A stretch of 64,000 nt of DNA from Stigmatella aurantiaca. Its GTDB lineage: Bacteria > Myxococcota > Myxococcia > Myxococcales > Myxococcaceae. Where the stretch lies: contig NZ_FOAP01000012.1 in the NCBI RefSeq assembly GCF_900109545.1, positions 186,001 through 250,000 of the forward strand, read 5' to 3'. This document shows positions 19,688 through 27,166 of this stretch, one piece after another (the stretch's first letter is position 1; each line of letters opens with the position of its first letter). The notes under the pieces are model-generated. The model saw nothing but the letters and a program-made list of their open reading frames with translations. It searched no databases and was not told where the DNA came from. A program made the translations under genes and the position numbers.

Positions 19688-20350
19688 TCACTCGTAGACG
19701 GACTCGTGGTTCCAGGTCCCTACCGGCTGGGCGTGGAGCCGCCAGTACTCCTCGGCGATGCGGTCCGGATCGAACCGCGTCCCAGCCTGGATGAAGCCGC
19801 AGATCGTCACCGTGGCCACGTGGATGCCCTGGGGCTCCATCTCCTTGGCGAGGCTGAAGGCCAGGTTGCGCAGGCCCGCCTTGCCGATGGCCAGCGAGGC
19901 ATAGAGCGGCATGGGGTCCACCGCCAGCGCGCCCCCCGTCAGGAGGATGGTGCCATGGCCCTGCTGCTTCATGACGGGATACACCTGCTGCGTGGCCACG
20001 AGTGCCCCCGCAACGTTGACCTTGAAGTCCTCGACGAGGTTCTCGAAGCGCTCTTCCAGCACGTGGCCCGTCTTCCGCAACGCGGCGGCGTTGTAGATGA
20101 GGATCCCCGCCTTCCCCAGGGCCGTCTGCGCGTGCTCCAGCCCGTGGATGAGGGAGCCCGGATCCGAGGCATCCGCGGAGAAGGCACGGGCGTGGACGTT
20201 CGCCTCGCGCAACGCCTCCAGCTGTGCCTCCAGGGGCTCCAACCTCCGTCCCAGCAAGGCGACCGGGTGGCCCTCCTTGCCAAAGCGTCTCGCCACGGCC
20301 AGCCCCAGGCCTGGCCCGGCCCCCACCACGATGCACGTCCCCTTCTTCAT
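19688..20350 (-). CDS. Atypical short-chain dehydrogenase/reductase-like protein
   Basis: A 220-residue Rossmann protein that starts MKKGTCIVVGAGPGLG, with the SDR dinucleotide loop GAGPGLG at 10-16, an NAA-type motif near 87-90 and the helix IGKAGLRNLAFSLAKE. When the helix is aligned with the usual YxxxK motif, the Lys is present (Lys157) but the Tyr position is Leu153, and the upstream catalytic Ser falls on Gly in LLTGGA. The classical SDR triad is therefore incomplete, although Tyr150 lies nearby. A cofactor-binding protein with altered or no redox activity is possible. The ATG at 20350 is chosen because the glycine loop then sits at the usual distance from the N-terminus. No operon partner is seen. 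Confidence 0.8.
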   Translation of the reverse strand: MKKGTCIVVGAGPGLGLAVARRFGKEGHPVALLGRRLEPLEAQLEALREANVHARAFSADASDPGSLIHGLEHAQTALGKAGILIYNAAALRKTGHVLEERFENLVEDFKVNVAGALVATQQVYPVMKQQGHGTILLTGGALAVDPMPLYASLAIGKAGLRNLAFSLAKEMEPQGIHVATVTICGFIQAGTRFDPDRIAEEYWRLHAQPVGTWNHESVYE

Positions 20351-20722
20351 GATTGGCTCCCTGCGTCCGGGCAGGAGTGCCTGGCCCGGGATGCGAGGCA
20401 TACCCGGATCGGCTCCCCGGGGCCTCCACGCGGGATAGAAGGTGAACGGTTGCGCACGGGGGGCTGTCCACCAGGACACGCCTTCCCCCGCCCCGGACCT
20501 GAAGGGGCTGCTCCTCCCTGGCCGCTGCGGCCCAGGAAGGCCGCCCGCATAAGCGGGAGGCAGCCAAGAAGCTGGATGCATTTCGCGGGCCCGCTCCCAA
20601 GGAATCCTGAGCCTACGGGCTGAAGACGCACTAGACTGTCCGGACTCTGGCGCGGTCGGCTTCAGCCAAAGGCATGACCGCGCAGGGATTCGCTCTGCGC
20701 CGGTATCAAGGACGAAGGCAGC
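20351..20722. other. 372-nt intergenic region without a supported gene
   Basis: This stretch lies between two divergent start codons (20350 minus, 20723 plus). It has no convincing short gene or RNA. A GC-rich inverted repeat GCGGCC...GGCCGC occurs around 20525-20545. AAGGACGAAGG just before 20723 is a usable ribosome binding site. Promoters are presumed but not recognisable. Confidence 0.5.
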
Positions 20723-21100
20723 ATGAGCGACGAAACGAAGGAGCGGGTCCGCTACGGACGCGCGCAGAAGTTCCAACTCTCCCCCAGGGGCTCCGAGGCC
20801 GTGGCCGCCTATGAGCTCATGCTCGCGGAGGCCCGCTCTGGCTCGGGGCGGGCCCAATTCGACGCGGCCCGCGCCTCCTGGGGGGCTCCCCGGGGGCTCG
20901 CTTCCGAGGATGGGCTCTTTCTGGTGGAGTTCGGCGCCGGAGATCGCACCATTGCCGAAGCGATGAGCAACCTCGAGGACTGTGGCACCACCGCGAAGGA
21001 GCTCAAGGCCGCCGTCGACCGGCTGCTGAGCTGCGGCATGCTGCAACCGGTGGCCGCGCCGCCGCCGCCGCCGGCTCCGGCTCCACGCCGTTACTGGTAG
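20723..21100 (+). CDS. Conserved-looking small hypothetical protein with proline-rich tail
   Basis: A 125-residue soluble protein that I do not recognise. It begins MSDETKERVRYGRAQKFQLS, has an alpha-helical looking body, and ends in a run of Pro and Ala (PPPPPAPAPRRYW). There is no signal peptide, membrane span or cysteine pair. The body pattern FLVEFGAGDRTIAEAMSNL suggests a small folded, perhaps winged-helix-like, domain of about 95 residues. A good ribosome binding site (AAGGACGAAGG) precedes the ATG, and codon use has the strong G/C third-position bias of real genes here. It faces away from the SDR gene and converges on the pseudouridine synthase gene, with 10 nt between stops. Confidence 0.65.
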   Translation: MSDETKERVRYGRAQKFQLSPRGSEAVAAYELMLAEARSGSGRAQFDAARASWGAPRGLASEDGLFLVEFGAGDRTIAEAMSNLEDCGTTAKELKAAVDRLLSCGMLQPVAAPPPPPAPAPRRYW

Positions 21101-21110
21101 CCCGCAGGGC

Positions 21111-22058
21111 TCAGGCGCCTGTCCGCAGCACCCGCATGCAGGAAGTGAGGTCCTCTGGCACGGGGGCCTCCAGCGTCAGCACCTTGCCCGTCCTCGGGTG
21201 GGCGAAGCTCAGCTTCCAGGCGTGCAGCGCCTGGCGGCCCAGTTGGGCCTGGGCCTCCGCCACGTGCCCCTTCCCCTTGCGCCCCGCGCCGTACAGCGCG
21301 TCACACAGCAGGGGGTGCCCGGACTCGGACAGGTGCACGCGGATCTGGTGCGTCCGGCCCGTGAGCAGGTCCACCTCCACCAGCGCCGCCCCTTCGAAGA
21401 GCTCGCGCGTGCGGAACACCGTCACCGCGCTCTTGCCCTCCTTCACCTTGCCCGTGAAGCGCTGGCGGTGCACCGGGTGGCGCCCGTACAGCGTCTCGAT
21501 GCGCCCCTCGGCCTTCGGGTGCCCGTGCACCAGCGCCAGGTACGTCTTCTCCACCGCGCGAGTCTTGAAGGCCTTCTGCAGCGCCACCAGCGCCTGCTCG
21601 TTCTTCGCCACGGCCATGCACCCGGTCGTGTCCTTGTCGAGCCGGTGGACGATGCCCGGCCGGAGCTCTCCGCCCACCCCCGCCAGGTCCTTCACCCGGT
21701 GCAGCAGCGCGTTCACCAGCGTGCCCGAGGCGTGTCCCGCCCCCGGATGCACCACCATGCCTGCGGCCTTGTTCACCACCACCAGGTCCCGGTCCTCGTG
21801 CAGCACTTCCAGCGGCAGCGCTTCGGCCTGCGGGACGGCGGCCACCGGCGGGGGCACGTGGAGCGACAGGAGTTCCCCGCCCCGAAGGCGAGCCGCGGCC
21901 TTCACGGGGCGGCCGTCCACCCGCACATGGCCGGCGTCGATCAGCCCCCGGATCCGGGAACGGGTCAGCTCGGGAAACGCGCGCGCCAGGTGTTGATCCA
22001 ACCGCTCGCCCCGGGCTTCGGGCGGAGCGCGGTGCTCGCGCGAATCCGGGGCTACCAA
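21111..22058 (-). CDS. rluD: RluA/RluD-family 23S rRNA pseudouridine synthase
   Basis: A 315-residue pseudouridine synthase. It has an N-terminal S4 RNA-binding domain (about 18-75, RLDQHLARAFPELTRSRIR) and a catalytic domain with the signature HRLDKDTTG, where Asp141 is the nucleophile, followed by GRTHQIRVHL and GHPLLCDALYG. The S4 plus catalytic layout and length fit the RluD group, which modifies helix 69 of 23S rRNA; RluC-like specificity cannot be excluded. The start ATG at 22058 lies inside the last codons of the preceding 87-codon gene (7-nt overlap), so the two are almost certainly translated from one mRNA driven by the promoter at 22325-22353. Confidence 0.9.
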   Translation of the reverse strand: MVAPDSREHRAPPEARGERLDQHLARAFPELTRSRIRGLIDAGHVRVDGRPVKAAARLRGGELLSLHVPPPVAAVPQAEALPLEVLHEDRDLVVVNKAAGMVVHPGAGHASGTLVNALLHRVKDLAGVGGELRPGIVHRLDKDTTGCMAVAKNEQALVALQKAFKTRAVEKTYLALVHGHPKAEGRIETLYGRHPVHRQRFTGKVKEGKSAVTVFRTRELFEGAALVEVDLLTGRTHQIRVHLSESGHPLLCDALYGAGRKGKGHVAEAQAQLGRQALHAWKLSFAHPRTGKVLTLEAPVPEDLTSCMRVLRTGA

Positions 22059-22315
22059 ATCTTGGACTTCACGTGCGCCTTGGAGCGCAGGACGATGTCG
22101 TTGATGGCGCGCTCGAAGAAGTTCGCCCGCGTGAAGATCTCCGCGCTCACGCGGCTCTTGTAGAGATCGCGCCCTTCGTCCAGCTCGTCCTTGAGGACCT
22201 CGAAGAGGTTGTCCTGCTCGATGCCTTTGATGATCTTCTGCTCGTTGTAGAGCGAGATATCCGAGGCGATCGCGCGGGCCAAACGCATCGCTTTGACCTT
22301 CTCTTCCTCTGTCAT
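22052..22315 (-). CDS. Small charged helical protein upstream of rluD
   Basis: An 87-residue protein starting MTEEEKVKAMRLARAIASDI, strongly charged and predicted by eye to be all helical, with no cysteine and no membrane segment. I do not recognise a named family, though short proteins with LARAIASDISLYNEQKI-type helices occur widely in deltaproteobacteria. A near-consensus promoter stands just upstream and the stop overlaps the rluD start by 7 nt, so it is the first gene of a two-gene operon. A link to ribosome maturation is suggested only by that coupling. The gene is real on codon bias and operon position; its function is unknown. Confidence 0.75.
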   Translation of the reverse strand: MTEEEKVKAMRLARAIASDISLYNEQKIIKGIEQDNLFEVLKDELDEGRDLYKSRVSAEIFTRANFFERAINDIVLRSKAHVKSKIW

Positions 22316-22324
22316 TGTACTTCT

Positions 22325-22353
22325 TTCATATGCACGGTACCGCGGAGAGTCAA
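22325..22353 (-). promoter_or_regulatory. Sigma-70-type promoter of the 87-codon gene / rluD operon
   Basis: On the minus strand TTGACT (22348-22353) and TATGAA (22325-22330) are separated by exactly 17 nt. The -10 ends 9 nt before the ATG at 22315, so the leader would be very short or absent. This is the best housekeeping promoter match in the window. Confidence 0.65.
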
Positions 22354-22393
22354 CTTTTCTGCCGGGCTTCTCCGCGGCGGCCGTTCCAAGGGC

Positions 22394-23989
22394 TCACTTC
22401 TTCTGCGACCCGGAGGCCAGGGTGAGGTAACTGCGCGACACCTTGAGCGGGTCCAGCCCCAGCTCGCGTGCCAGGCTCATCAGGAAGCCGCGCAGGTACA
22501 CCGTCGCCGGAAGCGCGGCATAGCGGTCCGCCTCCACGTTCTCCAGGTGCTTGGCGGAGATGCGGGTGCGCTCGGCCAGCTGGTGCAGTGACAGCCCCCT
22601 GCCCTCGCGGACCTGGCGCAGCACCTCGCCGTTGAACTCGGTGTTGGGGGGAATCTCCGGGGGCTTGGGCCGGGGCTCGCGGGCCTTGGCCGCCACCACC
22701 GCGAGCGCCGCCTCCGCCGTGGCGATGGCGGACTCCTGGGCCAGTTGCTGGGCCTCGTCCAGGTTCCGTCCTCCGGAGGAAGCGGCGGCCGGGGGTGCCT
22801 TCTCGGGCTCCGCCGCCGCGCTCCGCGCAGCCGCGGGCACGGGCGTGGGCCGGTGGAAGCGGCGGCCACCTGGCGGCAGCGGTGGAGGGGTGGCCCCCCG
22901 CTCGTGGCGGGAGGGCCGGGCCGGACCGGCCGCGGGCGCGCGGGGCCCCTCCCGGGATGGCAGGGGCGCCCCGACACCGGACACCTCCTCGTACTGCGAC
23001 ATGGCGGGCACCGGGGTGGGTGCGGCCACCGCGGGCTCCGGAACAGGCGCAGGAGCCGCCACGGCCGGAGCTACCGGAGCCGCTGGCTCCAGGGGGGGCG
23101 TGACGGGAGCAGCAACCACGGGCGCGAGGGGCTCGGCCGCCACCTGCGGGGGCGGAGCCTCAGGCGCGGCCTTCTCCTGGACCTCCCCGGGAGGACTCGC
23201 CACGGGGGAAGCCGCCGTCTGGGCGACAGGGGCCACCAGAGCGGGCTCCGGGGCGGGAGCCTCTGGGGCTGGGCCGGGCGCCCCGGCGGACACCGGGCCT
23301 GTGGACGCAAACAGGCCCGCCGAGCCCGTCAGGGACTGCGCTGGGACCAGGAGGGGCACATACGAGAGGGCGTAGCTGCGGAACGCCGTGTGGATTTGCT
23401 GCGGCGAAACCGTGGGCGAGGCTGCGGCCGGGGCCTCCGGAGCAGGTTCCTGTGCCGGCGCCGCTGGCCCAGGCTCGGGCAAGGCCCCCGCCGAGGCAGC
23501 CAGGGCCGCCGCCGCTGGCGCCTTCTCCTCGGGAGGTGTCTCCACGGCGGCCACCGCTGGCGCGGCACGCTCCACGGGAGGCGGCTCCACCGGGGCCGTG
23601 TCCGCAACGGGCCGCACCGTGGGCTCCGCGGGGCTGGCCACGGCCTCCGCGCGGGGGGGCGTGGACGGCGCGGGGGCCGCCACGGCCGGGGGCGGCGCGG
23701 GCGCCAGGGCCTGGGCCGGAGCCGCCAGCGTGTTCGGCTTGGCCTGCTTCACGCCGATCATCTGGTCGTACTCTTCCCGCAGCTCCGGCTCGGTGAGGAT
23801 CTCCACCGCCTCGGTGAGACGGGCCCTCAACGAATCCAGCTGTCCCGGATCCACCAGCATGTACACCGCCACGGAATCCGGCGAGTACGTTTCGAGCGCC
23901 CGCTCGAACGCGGCGCGGATCTCCGCACCGGGCGCGGTGACGGGCACTTCGAGGAGTTCGTAATAGGTCTGCTGCTCGAAGGGCTTCAT
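22394..23989 (-). CDS. J-like domain / Pro-Ala-rich linker / RodZ-type HTH protein
   Basis: A 531-residue modular protein. Residues 1-80 (YYELLEVPVTAPGAEIRAAF, then EPELREEYDQMIG) look like a DnaJ-type fold but lack the HPD tripeptide, with YSPDS near that place. About 85-450 is a very long Pro/Ala/Glu-rich linker. The C-terminus (about 455-525) is a helix-turn-helix of the RodZ cytoplasmic type: LRQVREGRGLSLHQLAERTR, then YLRGFLMSLARELGLDP. There is no membrane span, unlike RodZ itself. Its ATG overlaps the stop of the ParA/MinD-like gene by 4 nt, so the two are translationally coupled. A polar or positioning adaptor for that ATPase is a reasonable inference; the DNA or protein target is unknown. 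Confidence 0.82.
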   Translation of the reverse strand: MKPFEQQTYYELLEVPVTAPGAEIRAAFERALETYSPDSVAVYMLVDPGQLDSLRARLTEAVEILTEPELREEYDQMIGVKQAKPNTLAAPAQALAPAPPPAVAAPAPSTPPRAEAVASPAEPTVRPVADTAPVEPPPVERAAPAVAAVETPPEEKAPAAAALAASAGALPEPGPAAPAQEPAPEAPAAASPTVSPQQIHTAFRSYALSYVPLLVPAQSLTGSAGLFASTGPVSAGAPGPAPEAPAPEPALVAPVAQTAASPVASPPGEVQEKAAPEAPPPQVAAEPLAPVVAAPVTPPLEPAAPVAPAVAAPAPVPEPAVAAPTPVPAMSQYEEVSGVGAPLPSREGPRAPAAGPARPSRHERGATPPPLPPGGRRFHRPTPVPAAARSAAAEPEKAPPAAASSGGRNLDEAQQLAQESAIATAEAALAVVAAKAREPRPKPPEIPPNTEFNGEVLRQVREGRGLSLHQLAERTRISAKHLENVEADRYAALPATVYLRGFLMSLARELGLDPLKVSRSYLTLASGSQKK

Positions 23990-25035
23990 GGCGTCGAAGG
24001 GGTGGGAATGGCGATACCGTCGAGGGCCAGGATACGTCCGGCGATGCGCTGCAGTCCCTGGGCGGCGGGAGACTCGGGCCGCTCCAGCAGCACGGGCCTG
24101 CGCTTGCGGATCGCCCGCCAGGCCTCGTCGTCGTAGCGGATGGCCCCCAGGTCATCCATCTCCAGGCCAAAGAACTTCTTCCAGGCGGACACCACGGAAT
24201 TGCCCACCGTCATGTCCGCGTCCGTGCGCGCCTGGTTCACCACCAGGCGGATGCGGAACGACATCAGGTCCTTCTCCAGCCGCGCCCCCGCCGCCGGATC
24301 ATCCTTGCGGACCTGGGCGATGAAGTCGTGCGGCGTGCGCAGGTTGCCCTCGCGCGTCGTGAGGGCGCTCTCCACCAGGTCCTCGATGCCGTACTGGGCC
24401 TCCACCTGCTGGAGCCGTCGGAAGAAGGCCGCCTTGACGAAGCGGTACGCGTTCTCCACCGCGGTGGGCTCGGGCAGCACCACCAGCACGCCGTGGTCGG
24501 CCACGAGGAAGAAGTCGAGCGTGTTGAAGCTGGTGCCCGCGCCGAGATCCAGGAGCAGGTAGTCCACCGGCAGCGCCGTCAGCGAGCGCAGCAGCTTCTG
24601 CTTCTGGGCGTACTTGATGTTGGCCGCGTCCAGCACGTCCTGCGCTCCCGCGATGAGCGAGAGCTGGGGCACGCCCGTGGGCAGGATGATGTCCTCGATG
24701 CGCGTCTTGTTGCTGCGCACGAAGTCCGACAGCGTGGCGCTCGGCTGGCCCACGCCAAGGCAGGTGTGCAGGTTGGCCCCGCCCAGGTCCGCGTCCACCA
24801 GGAGCACGCGCATGCCGGCCTGCGCCAGCGCGATGCCGAGGTTGGCCGAGACGAGCGTCTTGCCGATGCCGCCCTTTCCACCGCCCACGGCGATGATGCG
24901 CCGGGGCCGGGCACGCTTGGAGAGCCCCGGCGGGCCGGCGCTCGCCGGCAGGACCTGGGCCCCCACGTCCCGGACGTCCTTGGCGGGAGGGGCAATGCGG
25001 CGGGGATCGACAGGAATGGATGTGACGGGCTTCAA
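23986..25035 (-). CDS. MinD/ParA-type P-loop ATPase (FlhG-like)
   Basis: A 349-residue ATPase of the SIMIBI class. After a basic, disordered N-terminus of about 45 residues comes the deviant Walker A GGGKGGIGKT (51-60), then VLLVDADLGGANLHTCLG and DYLLLDLGAGTS. The DLGGANL segment is typical of FlhG/MinD-like proteins rather than chromosomal ParA, and no parB or ftsK gene lies near. Such ATPases cycle on membranes or polar landmarks to place machines or count them. The stop overlaps the start of the J-like/HTH gene by 4 nt (ATGA), which is a strong hint that the two products work together. In a myxobacterium, gliding or polarity functions are possible, but this is inference. Confidence 0.88.
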   Translation of the reverse strand: MKPVTSIPVDPRRIAPPAKDVRDVGAQVLPASAGPPGLSKRARPRRIIAVGGGKGGIGKTLVSANLGIALAQAGMRVLLVDADLGGANLHTCLGVGQPSATLSDFVRSNKTRIEDIILPTGVPQLSLIAGAQDVLDAANIKYAQKQKLLRSLTALPVDYLLLDLGAGTSFNTLDFFLVADHGVLVVLPEPTAVENAYRFVKAAFFRRLQQVEAQYGIEDLVESALTTREGNLRTPHDFIAQVRKDDPAAGARLEKDLMSFRIRLVVNQARTDADMTVGNSVVSAWKKFFGLEMDDLGAIRYDDEAWRAIRKRRPVLLERPESPAAQGLQRIAGRILALDGIAIPTPSTP

Positions 25036-25125
25036 GCAGCCGTATCAAAACCCGTCCTGCCCTCCGCGTCGACTCCCTGACCTTTTCAGGCCCCGCGAGC
25101 CCAGCAAGCAGGCGAGGAAGCGCTT

Positions 25126-25719
25126 CTACTCGTCCAGCAGCTCCACGTTCCAGTACGAGGCATCCTCCACCCGCAGGAACGGCAGCCACTCCCGGTAGGT
25201 GATGCGCCGGATGGCGCCCCGGAACAGCGGCGTCCACCGGGGACGGAAAGGCCGGCGCAGCAGCTTCATCCCCGCACGCTCGGGCGTCCTTCCCCCCTTC
25301 CTCAGGTTGCAGGGCACGCAGGAGCAGACGACGTTCTCCCACGTCGTCTTGCCGCCCTCACAGCGGGGGTTCACGTGGTCCAGGTTCAGCTCCGAGCGCG
25401 GCAAGGTGCGCCCGCAGTACTGGCAGGTGTCGTGATCCCTCGCGTAGATGTTGAGCCGGGAGAAGCGCACCCGCCCCTTGGGGAGGTACTCGTAGGCGGA
25501 GAGCACCAGCACCCGGGGCACCCGGATCGCCCGGTTCACCGTGACGATGCATTCGCCCGTGGTGCTCAGCGCCGCCCAGTCCTCGAACTCGTACAGCTTG
25601 TATTGATCGTCGATCGCCTTGGCCACGCCCTGGTAGAGCAGGGAAAAGGCACGCTTCACCGAGGTGACATGGACCGGCTGATAATTCCGGTTAAGAACCA
25701 GGACGGCACTTTCGATCAT
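25126..25719 (-). CDS. HNH endonuclease family protein
   Basis: A 197-residue protein beginning MIESAVLVLNRNYQPVHVTS, with a C-terminal half carrying an HNH zinc-finger nuclease core: CQYCGRTLPRSELNLDHVNP, then NVVCSCVPCNLRKG. The N-terminal part (VLNRNYQPV, AFSLLYQGVAKAI) is the conserved lead-in of a widespread bacterial HNH family found outside mobile elements. The usual role is metal-dependent nicking or cutting of DNA; the cell function of this chromosomal family is poorly known. The ATG at 25719 overlaps the selA stop (ATGA), so it is coupled to selA translation. No restriction methylase is nearby, so a restriction system is unlikely. Confidence 0.85.
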   Translation of the reverse strand: MIESAVLVLNRNYQPVHVTSVKRAFSLLYQGVAKAIDDQYKLYEFEDWAALSTTGECIVTVNRAIRVPRVLVLSAYEYLPKGRVRFSRLNIYARDHDTCQYCGRTLPRSELNLDHVNPRCEGGKTTWENVVCSCVPCNLRKGGRTPERAGMKLLRRPFRPRWTPLFRGAIRRITYREWLPFLRVEDASYWNVELLDE

Positions 25720-27116
25720 GGGCCTCTTTCCTGTCCCGCGGTGCCAACGACGGCCTCGGCCACTGGGCCCAGGTCGTCCTCCGCCAGACAACGGACGTCG
25801 AGGAGCACCTCGCCATCCGCAATCCTTCCAATAACCGGCACCTCGGCGCCACGCAGGGCCTCCAGGAATCCCTCCGGTTCCTGGACCGTGAGGATGCAGG
25901 CGAAGGACGGCAGCCGCGCCAACGGCATCGCCCCGCCTCCCACTTGCCCTGACACCGCGCCCACCCGCGCCCGCACGCCCCGCGCCGCCAGCAGTTCCCG
26001 GAGCCGCTCGGCCCGCGCCTGCAACACCTCGGACGGCTGGGCGAGCAGCCGCCAGGTGGGCACGGCCTCCGGCCGGCCATCCCGGTACAGCTCCAGGGTG
26101 GCCTCCAGCGCCGCCACCGTCATCTTGTCCACCCTCAGCGCCCGGGTGAGCGGGTGTGCCTTGATGCGGGAGAGCAGGGCCTTGCGTCCCACGATGATGC
26201 CCGCCTGAGGGCCTCCCAGGAGCTTGTCGCCCGAGAACGCCACCACATCCACCCCCGCCGCCACGGAGTGGCGCACGGAGGGCTCGGCGGTGAGCCCCTC
26301 TCCGCTCAGCGGGACCAGCAGCCCCGAGCCGAGATCCTGGAACACCGGCACCCCGCGCGCCTGGCCGAGCGTGGCCAGCTCCCCCACCGCCACCTCCTCG
26401 GTGAAGCCCACCATCTCGAAGTTGGAGCGGTGCACCTTCACCAGCAGGCCCGTGTCCGGCGTGAGGGCCGCCTCGTAGTCCGAGCGGCGCGTGCGGTTGG
26501 TGGTGCCCACCTCCACCAGCCGCGCCCCGGACTGGCGCATGACGTCCGGCACCCGGAAGCCGCCGCCAATCTCCACCAGCTCCCCGCGAGAGACAACGCA
26601 CTCCTTGCCCGCCGCCAGCGCCGCCAGCACCAGCAGCGCCGCGCCCGCGCCGTTGTTCACGACGAGCACGTCCTCCGCGCCGGTCAGCGCCGTGAGCAGC
26701 TCCACCACGGGCGCATAGCGGCTGCCGCGCTCGCCCTCTTCCAAGTCGTACTCGAGGTTGGAGTAGCCCCGGGCCACCGCCGCCACGCGCGCCACCGCCT
26801 CGGCGGCCAGCGGCGCACGGCCCAGGTTGGTGTGCAGCACCACGCCCGTGGCGTTGAGTACTGGACGCAAGCGCGGGGTGAGCAGGCTGCGCAGGGCGCC
26901 GTCCACGTCCGCATCCTCGAAAGGACGGGCCTCTCCGCGCAGCAGGCGTCCGCGCACCCGCTCCACCGCCAGCCGCAGCGCGGCCACGGCGCGGGCCCGG
27001 GGGAGCGCCGCCAGGCGAGGCTCCAGCGAAGGGCGGCGCAGGAGCTGCTCGATGGACGGAAGCGAGCGCAGGAGCGCGTTCTTCCCGCTCTCCCCTCTCT
27101 TAGAAGGTGCGCCCAT
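25716..27116 (-). CDS. selA: L-seryl-tRNA(Sec) selenium transferase
   Basis: A 466-residue PLP enzyme that converts seryl-tRNA(Sec) to selenocysteinyl-tRNA(Sec) using selenophosphate. The N-terminal tRNA-binding domain starts near LRSLPSIEQLLRRP, followed by the family stretch NATGVVLHTNLGRAPLA. The PLP lysine is in VVAFSGDKLLGGPQAG, and KVHRSNFEMVGFTEEV is also diagnostic. Length fits bacterial SelA. It implies selenocysteine use in this organism, but selB, selC and selD are not in the window and no selenoprotein was recognised here. The gene overlaps the HNH gene by 4 nt. The start ATG at 27116 is followed by the expected basic N-terminus. Confidence 0.95.
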   Translation of the reverse strand: MGAPSKRGESGKNALLRSLPSIEQLLRRPSLEPRLAALPRARAVAALRLAVERVRGRLLRGEARPFEDADVDGALRSLLTPRLRPVLNATGVVLHTNLGRAPLAAEAVARVAAVARGYSNLEYDLEEGERGSRYAPVVELLTALTGAEDVLVVNNGAGAALLVLAALAAGKECVVSRGELVEIGGGFRVPDVMRQSGARLVEVGTTNRTRRSDYEAALTPDTGLLVKVHRSNFEMVGFTEEVAVGELATLGQARGVPVFQDLGSGLLVPLSGEGLTAEPSVRHSVAAGVDVVAFSGDKLLGGPQAGIIVGRKALLSRIKAHPLTRALRVDKMTVAALEATLELYRDGRPEAVPTWRLLAQPSEVLQARAERLRELLAARGVRARVGAVSGQVGGGAMPLARLPSFACILTVQEPEGFLEALRGAEVPVIGRIADGEVLLDVRCLAEDDLGPVAEAVVGTAGQERGP

Positions 27117-27166
27117 GGCCCAAGTCTAGGGGACCCAGGCCCCGGGCGCCAGCGAGCCCCCCCTGC

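Noticed and set aside
22394-23989. Plus-strand Gly-rich and Arg-rich frames opposite the linker
   Set aside because: They are shadows of the GC-rich Pro-Ala linker on the minus strand and have no ribosome binding site or family match.
25126-25719. Restriction-modification system around the HNH gene
   Set aside because: No methyltransferase or specificity gene is near; the HNH gene is coupled to selA instead.
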